Assembly (NCBI GenBank): GCA_900553645.1
Contig: USEE01000023.1
Coordinates: 1-10,954, forward strand
From: an uncultured Eubacteriales bacterium
GTDB taxonomy: Bacteria; Bacillota_A; Clostridia; Christensenellales; Aristaeellaceae
DNA length: 10,954 nt
Direction of reading: 5' to 3'
The position numbers and the translations under genes were made by a program. Numbering within the stretch: the first letter of the stretch is position 1; each line of letters opens with the position of its first letter. The notes under the pieces are model-generated. The model was not told where the DNA came from and did not search any database. It saw only the letters and a list, made by a program, of their open reading frames with translations. Below are positions 1 through 5,527 of the stretch, one piece after another.

Positions 1-50
1 TGGCGCAAAAGACGCCGAAATTGCGGATTAAGGAATTTTTGAGACACACT

Positions 51-1403
51 CTAGTTGCGCAGGCTGTGGATAGGCGCGGGGATGCGGCCGCCGCGCGCTA
101 TGAACGCCTCGGACGACTCCGAATGCACCGGGATGACCGGCGCCCAGCCCAGCAGACCGCCGAACTCCACGCGGTCGCCCACCTTCTTGCCCGGCGCGGG
201 GATTACGCGCACGGCGGTGGTCTTGTTGTTTATCATGCCGATGGCGGCCTCGTCGGCGATTATCGCCGATATGGTCGAGGCGGGGGTATCGCCCGGTATC
301 GCGATCATGTCCAGACCCACAGAGCAAACGCAGGTCATGGCCTCCAGCTTCTCCAGCGTCAGAGTGCCGCACGCCGCCGCGTCGATCATGCCGATGTCCT
401 CGGACACGGGTATGAACGCGCCCGACAGGCCGCCGACATGCGAGGACGCCATTATGCCGCCCTTCTTAACCGCGTCGTTAAGCATGGCCAGCGCCGCAGT
501 GGTGCCGTGAGTGCCGCAGCGCTCCAGACCCATCTCCTCCAGAATATGCGCGACCGAGTCGCCCACAGACGGAGTGGGAGCCAGCGACAGATCGACTATG
601 CCGAACGGCACGCCCAGACGGCTGGCGGCTTCCTGCGCGACCAGCTGACCCACGCGGGTTATCTGGAACGCGGTGCGCTTGATGGTCTCGGCCACCACGT
701 CAAAGGACTGGCCCTTGACCTGCTCCAGCGCGCGCTTCACCACGCCGGGGCCGCTTACGCCCACGTTGATTACGCAATCGCCCTCGCCCGGGCCGTGGAA
801 CGCGCCCGCCATGAAGGGGTTGTCCTCAACGGCGTTGGCGAAGATTACCAGCTTGGCGCACGCCAGACCGCCCTGATCGGCGCTGCGCTCGGCGGCAAGC
901 TTTACCGCCTGACCGCACAGCGCAACCGCGTCCATATCGATACCCGCCTTGGTGGAGGCGACGTTGATGCTGGAGCATACATAGTCGGTGGTGGACAGCG
1001 CCTCGGGTATGGACTCGATCAGGCGGCGGTCAGCCGCGGTCATGCCCTTCTGCACCAGCGCGGAGTAGCCGCCGATGAAGTTTACGCCGATTTCCTTGGC
1101 GGCCTTATCCATCGCGCGGATGATCGGCAGCGGATCGCCGCAGGACGCGCTGACCATCGAAATGGGGGTCACGGAGACGCGCTTGTTGACTATCGGGATG
1201 CCGAGTTCGGCTTCGATCTGCTGGCCCACGCCTACCAGCTTGCCCGCGCGCTGGCAGATGCGGTCATATACGCGCTCGGCCATGCGATTTGGATCGTCGC
1301 AGATCAGATCGTACAGCGATATGCCCATAGTTATCGTGCGGATATCCAGCTTCTGTTCGCGTATCATGGATACCGTGGAAAGAATTTCACCAGTATTAAG
1401 CAT
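51..1403 (-). CDS. DUF711/UPF0210 'PFL-family' protein
   Basis: A 450-residue soluble protein with no signal peptide or membrane segment. It matches the UPF0210/DUF711 family, a conserved bacterial and archaeal family with a pyruvate-formate-lyase-like fold and no agreed function. Recognisable family blocks are the N-terminal [10 protein letters not shown] (residues 21-30), [10 protein letters not shown] (73-82), a glycine-rich VGVSGPGVV (214-222) and the C-terminal [14 protein letters not shown] tail (437-450). Length is normal and the frame is intact. The ATG at 1403 follows an AAGGAG site (1411-1416) with 7-nt spacing. That site overlaps the TAA of the upstream ACT gene, which suggests translational coupling. 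An ACT gene directly before a DUF711 gene is a widely conserved arrangement, so the ACT protein probably regulates or senses a ligand for this one. No clear terminator lies in the 50 bases after the stop. Family call confident; biochemical role unknown. Confidence 0.95.
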   Translation of the reverse strand: MLNTGEILSTVSMIREQKLDIRTITMGISLYDLICDDPNRMAERVYDRICQRAGKLVGVGQQIEAELGIPIVNKRVSVTPISMVSASCGDPLPIIRAMDKAAKEIGVNFIGGYSALVQKGMTAADRRLIESIPEALSTTDYVCSSINVASTKAGIDMDAVALCGQAVKLAAERSADQGGLACAKLVIFANAVEDNPFMAGAFHGPGEGDCVINVGVSGPGVVKRALEQVKGQSFDVVAETIKRTAFQITRVGQLVAQEAASRLGVPFGIVDLSLAPTPSVGDSVAHILEEMGLERCGTHGTTAALAMLNDAVKKGGIMASSHVGGLSGAFIPVSEDIGMIDAAACGTLTLEKLEAMTCVCSVGLDMIAIPGDTPASTISAIIADEAAIGMINNKTTAVRVIPAPGKKVGDRVEFGGLLGWAPVIPVHSESSEAFIARGGRIPAPIHSLRN

Positions 1404-1414
1404 GTCGCATCTCC

Positions 1415-1699
1415 TTAAATTCTGTGCATGGCGTCAAAAATCGTCTTGCGCTGCATACGTATTTCAACGCCCAGCTGCTCGCTGAGCTTGTCCAGATTGT
1501 CCTTCATGGCGCTGAACTCGATCTTCATGGCCGAGTAGTCCACCAGCATTACCATGGTGAACGTGTCGCCCAGAATGGTCTGGGTGATGTCCAGTATGTT
1601 CACGTCGCCCTTGGCCAGTTCCGCGCTCACCGCCGCGATTATGCCCACGCGATCGCGCCCCAGCACGGTGATTATCGCCTGCTTTTCCATGTTATCCAT
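1415..1699 (-). CDS. ACT-domain regulatory protein (UPF0237 family)
   Basis: A 94-residue protein made of a single ACT domain. Residues 7-53 give the typical beta-alpha-beta start: [21 protein letters not shown], then [11 protein letters not shown]. The G-x-D-x-x-G-I loop (14-20) is where ACT domains bind small ligands, usually amino acids. It belongs to the stand-alone UPF0237 group found beside DUF711 genes, not to a fused enzyme. The ATG at 1699 is preferred because GGGGGAAGG (1705-1713) lies 5 nt upstream; the in-frame ATG at 1690 is too far from it. It sits 29 nt after the membrane-protein gene, and its stop overlaps the next gene's ribosome binding site. This implies one transcript and near-stoichiometric production with the DUF711 protein. 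Likely an allosteric subunit or sensor; the ligand cannot be read from the sequence. Confidence 0.95.
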   Translation of the reverse strand: MDNMEKQAIITVLGRDRVGIIAAVSAELAKGDVNILDITQTILGDTFTMVMLVDYSAMKIEFSAMKDNLDKLSEQLGVEIRMQRKTIFDAMHRI

Positions 1700-1728
1700 A
1701 AATGCCTTCCCCCTACAAATTAATCCCG

Positions 1729-2697
1729 TCAGTTATGCTGCGTATAGATGTACGTGCGCCCGCCGTTGCGCTCGTGCTCGTTCATATAAAGTACCGTGAT
1801 GAACGCGCAGGCCAGCGGTATTGCCGCGCACGCAAACAGCGCAAGCATGACAAGTATTACAATAAGCGCGCTTGTCGCGCCCATTATAGCGTAGAAAATG
1901 CCATACAGCGCCGCGCATACCGCCAGCGCCGCCACGGCCATCAGCATAAGAAAACCCAGACCCGGCCCCACGTCGCGCCGACCGCCCCACATAAAGCGCA
2001 GGGTGCTCATTATCAGCTGGCTGTAACCGTTATCCTCGTCCGCCATGTTGAGCATAGCAAACATGAGCGCCGTGAGGCTGATGAGCGCAATCGCGATTAC
2101 GATAAGCAGCGATGCGATATACGCAAGCGCGTATACGATGCTGCCCACAACCGGGATAAAGCCCAGTAACCCAGCGACCATGCTGATAAGGCCGTTGGCA
2201 AGACTGCCCACCATCTGGACAAGGTTGCTGATGAACATGACCATCAGGCCGGTAATGACTATGCGGCCCACGCGCGGCTTAACGCGCGCCCACACGTCCT
2301 TTACATCCAGCGAAAGTCCCTGCCAACGCATCCAGTACAAAAACGCAAACGCCGCGCACGCACACGGCAGCAGGAACAGATCAGTCGCGTAAGACAAGAG
2401 CGAGCTTAGCGAGGATATGGCCTGAAGCCTGCCCATTATTGCGCGCGACCAGTCGCCCATATAGCCCACGCCCGTCAGCATACTTATGCCCGCGCCCACG
2501 TCAAACGACACCGCGCGCATCGTAAGCATTATCAGCACCGCGTAAGGCAGAACCAGCAGCACGCCCGCGAACACAGCCGTGCGCCCCGCAACTGCCCGGT
2601 ACAGCGACCACGCGCTGCGCATGGTGGTCATGTTGCCGCCGAACCAGCGCTTGAAGCCGCCGATCGCGCTGCCCGCGTTGAAGTTAGCCTTTTTCAT
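1729..2697 (-). CDS. polytopic membrane protein of unknown function
   Basis: A 322-residue integral membrane protein that I do not recognise as a named family. Hydrophobic segments lie near residues 40-60, 100-122, 146-166, 168-215 (long enough for two helices), 248-272 and 275-304, giving about six to seven helices. The N-terminus is cytoplasmic-looking (RWFGGN, then a basic stretch), and the C-terminus is short and hydrophilic (NEHERNGGRTYIYTQHN). Glycine-rich turns such as GLLGFIPVVGSIVYA (176-190) resemble DUF-type small-molecule permeases or membrane-remodelling proteins, but no transport motif is visible. An in-frame upstream ATG exists at 2778. I start at 2697 because AAGGAGG (2704-2710) sits 6 nt before it. 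The gene is first in an apparent operon with the ACT and DUF711 genes, 29 nt apart. That linkage is suggestive only, since the latter pair occurs without it elsewhere. Confidence 0.85.
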   Translation of the reverse strand: MKKANFNAGSAIGGFKRWFGGNMTTMRSAWSLYRAVAGRTAVFAGVLLVLPYAVLIMLTMRAVSFDVGAGISMLTGVGYMGDWSRAIMGRLQAISSLSSLLSYATDLFLLPCACAAFAFLYWMRWQGLSLDVKDVWARVKPRVGRIVITGLMVMFISNLVQMVGSLANGLISMVAGLLGFIPVVGSIVYALAYIASLLIVIAIALISLTALMFAMLNMADEDNGYSQLIMSTLRFMWGGRRDVGPGLGFLMLMAVAALAVCAALYGIFYAIMGATSALIVILVMLALFACAAIPLACAFITVLYMNEHERNGGRTYIYTQHN

Positions 2698-2725
2698 ATC
2701 AAACCTCCTTAAACGGAAGCACTCG

Positions 2726-2746
2726 GTTGGCGCAGATTGCGCCGAC
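2726..2746 (-). promoter_or_regulatory. stable 9-bp hairpin at the 5' end of the operon leader
   Basis: GTTGGCGCA and TGCGCCGAC form a 9-bp stem with one G-T pair around a GAT loop. It lies between the predicted promoter and the ribosome binding site at 2704-2710, so it would cap the minus-strand leader. It could also act as a weak plus-strand terminator (AT-rich TTACTATATTTTAT follows), but no plus-strand gene ends here. mRNA stabilisation or regulation are both open. Confidence 0.4.
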
Positions 2747-2753
2747 TTACTAT

Positions 2754-2782
2754 ATTTTATCGCGTATCGGACACGCACGCAA
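2754..2782 (-). promoter_or_regulatory. probable sigma-70-type promoter for the membrane protein/ACT/DUF711 operon
   Basis: Reading the minus strand, TTGCGT (2777-2782) and TAAAAT (2754-2759) are separated by 17 nt. The -10 matches five of six consensus bases and the -35 three of six. Transcription would start near 2747, about 50 nt before the ATG at 2697. A TATAGT shifted a few bases downstream could serve as an alternative -10. Confidence 0.5.
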
Positions 2783-2867
2783 GTAAAAGCCGGTTATCAA
2801 AATGGACATTTACGCGACTTTTCACGATACTATGCGTGCGCGCGGGTACATTTTTGACATATGTGCG

Positions 2868-3770
2868 TCAATTTGCACCCGCGCCGTCTGAAAGCAGCAG
2901 CATCTTCTCCAGTTCGCGCGCCGCTATGCTGAGTGTGCGGGACGCGTCCTTTATAAGGCAGATCGCGCGCGCAGGCGGTTCGTCCGCGAGTACAACGCGT
3001 TTTACGCGGCCCTCGCTTATCGCCTGAGCGCACAATTCCTCCGGGTAAAAACCTATGCCCAGGCCGCGCTCTATCATCGGAAGCACCTGGTCCATGGTCG
3101 CGGCCTCCATGTCCACGCGCAGTCTAAGCCCACGGCGTGCGAAATAATCGCTGTAAAACTCGCGCGTGCTGGTGCCCTGACCCAGACTTATCATGGGCAC
3201 GTCGTCGAGGTCGCGCAGCGTGTGCGGCGCGCGCGCCTCGTCATAGTCCGCGCCGCATATCAGCGCCTCGCTGAAGCGCCTCAGTTCCACGCTCTTCAGC
3301 GGCTTATGCACATCGAACGGCGTGGTCACTACCGCCATATCTACAAGTGCGCTTTTAAGCGCCGCGATTGCCTGCGGCGTGGTGCCGTTGGTTATGCGCA
3401 GGCGTATGCCCGGATAGCGCTTATGGAACTTTTCCAATATATTTAGCAGATTTGCGTGCAGCGCGGTTTCACTCGCGCCTATCGATATAAGGCCGCTTTC
3501 CAGCGTGCGCTGGCTGGCCAGCTCCTCCTCGCCCGCGCGTATCTGTTCGCACGCCACGGCGACGTGCGCGTACAGACGCGCGCCTTCGGGCGTAAGCGTC
3601 ACGCCCTTGTTAGTGCGCTTAAACAGCGTACAGCCCAATTGCCTTTCGAGGGTGTTAATGCAGCGGGTTATGTTAGGCTGATTGCCGTGCAGCGCTTCCG
3701 CCGCGCGCGTGAAGCTGCGGCACTGTGCCACGCAGTAAAACACGCGGTAGTAGTCGTAGGAAATATCCAT
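2868..3770 (-). CDS. LysR-family transcriptional regulator
   Basis: A 300-residue LysR-type DNA-binding protein of normal length. Residues 1-60 are the winged helix-turn-helix: FYCVAQCRSFTRAAEALHGN, then QPNITRCINTLERQLG, then LFKRTNKGVTLTPEG. The effector-binding domain runs from about residue 92 (GLISIGASETALHANLL) to 280 in the periplasmic-binding-protein-like fold, with the usual GLGIGFYPEEL turn at 237-246. The ATG at 3770 is chosen over the upstream ATG at 3791 because GGAGGG (3776-3781) is 5 nt before it and the family begins with this helix. It is transcribed away from the 74-aa/DUF1275 pair, and the shared intergenic region holds dyads of LysR geometry, so it probably autoregulates and controls its divergent neighbours. 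The effector is unknown. It could also influence the downstream minus-strand operon, 170 bp away. Confidence 0.95.
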   Translation of the reverse strand: MDISYDYYRVFYCVAQCRSFTRAAEALHGNQPNITRCINTLERQLGCTLFKRTNKGVTLTPEGARLYAHVAVACEQIRAGEEELASQRTLESGLISIGASETALHANLLNILEKFHKRYPGIRLRITNGTTPQAIAALKSALVDMAVVTTPFDVHKPLKSVELRRFSEALICGADYDEARAPHTLRDLDDVPMISLGQGTSTREFYSDYFARRGLRLRVDMEAATMDQVLPMIERGLGIGFYPEELCAQAISEGRVKRVVLADEPPARAICLIKDASRTLSIAARELEKMLLLSDGAGAN

Positions 3771-3784
3771 GCGCGCCCTCCATA

Positions 3785-3812
3785 ATATCAAAATGATATA
3801 TATGCCATATCA
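3785..3812. promoter_or_regulatory. candidate LysR recognition site: ATATCA / TGATAT / ATATCA half-sites
   Basis: TGATAT (3794-3799) and ATATCA (3807-3812) form a perfect dyad with a 7-nt centre, fitting the LysR T-N11-A rule. A third half-site ATATCA (3785-3790) makes a second, tighter dyad. The cluster starts 15 bp upstream of the LysR start codon, where autoregulatory binding would be expected. Assignment to this regulator is inferred. Confidence 0.5.
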
Positions 3813-3821
3813 AATATACTT

Positions 3822-3850
3822 TTTACTGTATGCCCAATATACAGTATAAT
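3822..3850 (+). promoter_or_regulatory. promoter of the 74-aa protein/DUF1275 operon
   Basis: TTTACT (3822-3827) and a perfect TATAAT (3845-3850) are 17 bp apart, giving a predicted start near 3857 and a leader of about 40 nt. This is the best sigma-70-type promoter in the window. It is interleaved with a dyad at 3824-3846, so occupancy would directly affect polymerase. Confidence 0.7.
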
Positions 3851-3855
3851 ACAGT
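3824..3855. promoter_or_regulatory. operator dyad TACTGTAT-N7-ATACAGTA plus a third half-site
   Basis: TACTGTAT (3824-3831) and ATACAGTA (3839-3846) are perfect 8-bp inverted arms around a 7-nt centre. A further ATACAGT (3849-3855) repeats the right arm exactly 10 bp on. The dyad spans from the -35 to the -10 of the rightward promoter. Its centre is 32 bp, about three helical turns, from that of the ATATCA dyad, as in LysR recognition/activation site pairs. A different repressor could also bind it. Confidence 0.55.
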
Positions 3856-3895
3856 TCGGCTGAGGAAACAAGGCTTATCGAGAGGAAGGATTAGT

Positions 3896-4120
3896 GTGAA
3901 ACTCCTAGAGCTTGGGAAAGCAGAGCACCTGTACATGTTTATAACGACCGCGATGCTGATAATCGGCGTGCTTGCCGACAGCCTTTGGGCGCAATCTGTG
4001 CCCCTGTGTATGGGGTGCATTGTGGTTGGACTGGCGGTTGATTACCTGGTTACAGGGCTGATCTCACGCTTACTGTGCGCGAATATCGATTTGGATAAGG
4101 TGGATTACATATATGAATGA
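3896..4120 (+). CDS. small two-helix membrane protein (74 aa), unknown function
   Basis: A GTG-initiated 74-residue peptide. An ATG at 3830 is in frame, but it lies inside the promoter. The GTG at 3896 has AGGAAGGA (3883-3890) 5 nt upstream, so it is the likely start. Residues 11-31 and 34-59 are hydrophobic and would form two membrane helices with a short loop (WAQSVPLC). The tail (NIDLDKVDYIYE) is acidic. The last 8 nt (ATGAATGA) overlap the start of the DUF1275 gene, indicating translational coupling and co-membership of a complex or pathway. I recognise no family. Evidence that it is real: start site, promoter, coupling and membrane-like composition. It may be a small partner or assembly factor of the DUF1275 protein. 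Confidence 0.75.
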   Translation: MKLLELGKAEHLYMFITTAMLIIGVLADSLWAQSVPLCMGCIVVGLAVDYLVTGLISRLLCANIDLDKVDYIYE

Positions 4121-4829
4121 GGCAGTAAACGTAAACCGACGCATTGCCAAAGCCGCCGAAAAGGCGCGGGAGCGGGCGCGGCAGCGCTCGGACGGGCTGG
4201 CAGTGGGCGTATTGCTTACGCTGGCGGGCGGATTTCTGGAATCGTATTCGTTCATTACGCGCAACGAGGTATTGGCTAACTGTCAGAGCGGCAACCTTGT
4301 TTTGACGGCGATGTTCGCCGTGCAGGGCAAGTGGGCGCTGGCACTGAGGTGGTTTGCGCCGGTGGTTGCGTTTGTGATAGGCGTACTGCTGACCGAGTTC
4401 GTGCGCGACCGCATGAAGGCGCATGGGCGCGTGCACTGGCGGCAGGCGGCGCTGCTGGTCGAGATTGCATTGATATTTGCGACCGGGTTTATGCCGGAGG
4501 GCGATCTTAACGTAACGGCGACTGTACTTATCGCGCTGGCGTGCGCGATACAGGCCGACGCGTTTAAGAAGCTGCACGGCAGTCCCTATGCCACGATAAT
4601 GTGCACGGCCAATCTGCGCAGCGGACTGATTCACCTGTACGACTGGCGCGGGCACGGCAACGACGACGCGGCGATCAAGGCGCGCGATTACTTCCTGATA
4701 ATCCTGTGCTTCATGGCGGGCGCCATACTGGGCACATGGAGCGTATGGCTGCTGGGCGTGCGCGCGGCATGGGTTTGCTGTGTGCTGATGCTGGGTGCGT
4801 TCATTATAATGCTGGACGACCGCGGTTAA
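4113..4829 (+). CDS. YoaK/DUF1275-family integral membrane protein
   Basis: A 238-residue membrane protein of the YoaK/DUF1275 family, which is widespread and lacks an established biochemical role. Family marks are GGFLESYSFITRNEVLANCQ-SGNLV (residues 39-63), the AIQADAFKK helix (145-153) and the second conserved TANLRSG motif (165-171). Helices lie near 29-48, 80-97, 112-127, 134-150, 192-212 and 215-234. The N-terminal 28 residues are strongly basic and cytoplasmic-looking (RRIAKAAEKARERARQR). The ATG overlaps the stop of the 74-aa gene by 8 nt. A weak AAGGTGG (4097-4103) lies 9 nt before, so translation likely depends on the upstream gene. A strong terminator follows only 180 nt downstream. 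It is presumably controlled by the divergent LysR protein and may be an exporter or small-molecule permease, but the substrate is unknown. Confidence 0.92.
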   Translation: MNEAVNVNRRIAKAAEKARERARQRSDGLAVGVLLTLAGGFLESYSFITRNEVLANCQSGNLVLTAMFAVQGKWALALRWFAPVVAFVIGVLLTEFVRDRMKAHGRVHWRQAALLVEIALIFATGFMPEGDLNVTATVLIALACAIQADAFKKLHGSPYATIMCTANLRSGLIHLYDWRGHGNDDAAIKARDYFLIILCFMAGAILGTWSVWLLGVRAAWVCCVLMLGAFIIMLDDRG

Positions 4830-5008
4830 AATTCGCCGGCATGTTTAGGCTGCGCGGTATATCCCCTGCCCCACCAGCACCGGGTGCGAGGCTTGCCGAG
4901 CCGCCTGAACCCCGCCGCTTGATATAGATTTTCATTTTCCCTCTAGTGTGCTTTTCCCCCTTATTTACATATTTTGTCCCGCGTGCCAACTGTGCCGGCG
5001 CGCGGACG

Positions 5009-5051
5009 CACAGCGCAGACCGATTGGACACGGTCTGCGCTGTGTTTTTTT
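5009..5051 (+). terminator. strong intrinsic terminator after the DUF1275 gene
   Basis: A perfect 14-bp stem pairs CACAGCGCAGACCG (5009-5022) with CGGTCTGCGCTGTG (5031-5044) around an 8-nt loop, followed by seven T (5045-5051), G and four more T. The orientation suits transcripts coming from the DUF1275 operon, leaving a 3' untranslated region of about 180 nt. There is no matching A-tract on the left side, so it is not bidirectional. Confidence 0.9.
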
Positions 5052-5099
5052 GTTTTCAGGCAGGTAGGCGCGGACTGCATTACTCGCATATGCCTTAAC

Positions 5100-5315
5100 C
5101 TGAGCGATGCCTGCGCTTGTCTTTCGCAAGGCAGGATAGTTTAAGGCGGTTGGTGCACAACATTTTGTGTACCAACGGTTTTGAGGCAGTTGTGCACAGT
5201 CTGCGCTTCATACATCCGCCTTAGCCAAGGGCAATATTTGCGCGGATGACCCGCATATCTTTTTCGCAAGGCAGAATATGCCAATGCTGTTGGTATAAAA
5301 AGTTTTATGCGCTTG
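5100..5315. repeat. diverged direct duplication, about 140-bp period
   Basis: TTTCGCAAGGCAG occurs at 5122-5134 and 5262-5274, exactly 140 bp apart. After it the two copies stay in register without gaps: GTTGGT (5149, 5289) and TTTTGAG (5179, 5319) are both spaced identically. Upstream, GATGxCxGC also matches in register. The left copy carries a 12-bp hairpin, GTTGGTGCACAA / TTGTGTACCAAC (5149-5176, one G-T pair). The right copy has ATAAAA-AG-TTTTAT at the same place. Outer arms TAAGGCGG (5142) and CCGCCTTA (5216) could enclose the left hairpin. The repeat is much decayed, and its nature is unknown. Confidence 0.55.
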
Positions 5316-5477
5316 TGATTTTGAGAATTGCGCTGCACTCAAATAGCACGTTCTAAGCAGCACACATGAAGTTTTGCCTTAGCAACTTACAATGGCCTAT
5401 GCCCTGCCCTATGCCTTATAAAAAATCATTTAAGGCGCACAGCGCGCCGCCGCCTTAACCGCCTTTCAGGGCATAAC

Positions 5478-5507
5478 AAAATCCCCGACGAACATATTCG
5501 CCGGGGA
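5478..5507 (-). terminator. intrinsic terminator of the PTE-rich protein gene
   Basis: On the minus strand, TCCCCG, one mismatch and CGAA pair with TTCG and CGGGGA around a 4-nt loop (5482-5507), followed by TTTTGTT (from 5481 leftward). It lies 20 nt after the stop at 5528. Confidence 0.8.
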
Positions 5508-5527
5508 CATTGCGTTTGGTTTGCTTA

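Larger units (their letters stand above)
4830..5527. other. 698-bp gene-free stretch between convergent genes
   Basis: No convincing protein-coding gene was found. The stretch holds a strong plus-strand terminator (5009-5051), a diverged tandem duplication with hairpins (about 5100-5315) and a minus-strand terminator (5478-5507). Between 5052 and 5470 it looks less GC-rich than the genes around it. Open frames here lack ribosome binding sites or family resemblance. A 43-codon minus-strand frame (MKIYIKRRGSGG, from about 4936) follows GAGGG, but it runs into the DUF1275 gene on the other strand and cannot be supported. Confidence 0.6.

Noticed and set aside
1..50. GGCG...CGCC hairpin downstream of the DUF711 gene
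   Set aside because: A 4-5 bp stem with no T-tract; not enough for a terminator.
21..1418. 465-codon plus-strand open frame opposite the DUF711 gene
   Set aside because: Composition is His/Arg/Ala-rich, typical of an antisense frame in GC-rich coding DNA. The minus-strand DUF711 match is decisive.
2854..2871. TTGACATATGTGCGTCAA dyad at the end of the LysR gene
   Set aside because: Only 5-bp arms, overlapping the stop codon; too weak to call an operator or terminator.
4804..5031. 75-codon minus-strand frame with a possible internal start near 4936
   Set aside because: GAGGG precedes an ATG, but the peptide is low-complexity, overlaps the end of the DUF1275 gene and resembles nothing known.
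5141..5338. 65-codon minus-strand frame in the intergenic duplication
   Set aside because: No ribosome binding site, and it lies entirely in decayed repeat sequence.
5052..5527. CRISPR array or tRNA cluster in the repeat-bearing gap
   Set aside because: Only two diverged copies with a 140-bp period and no regular spacers; no cloverleaf could be built.
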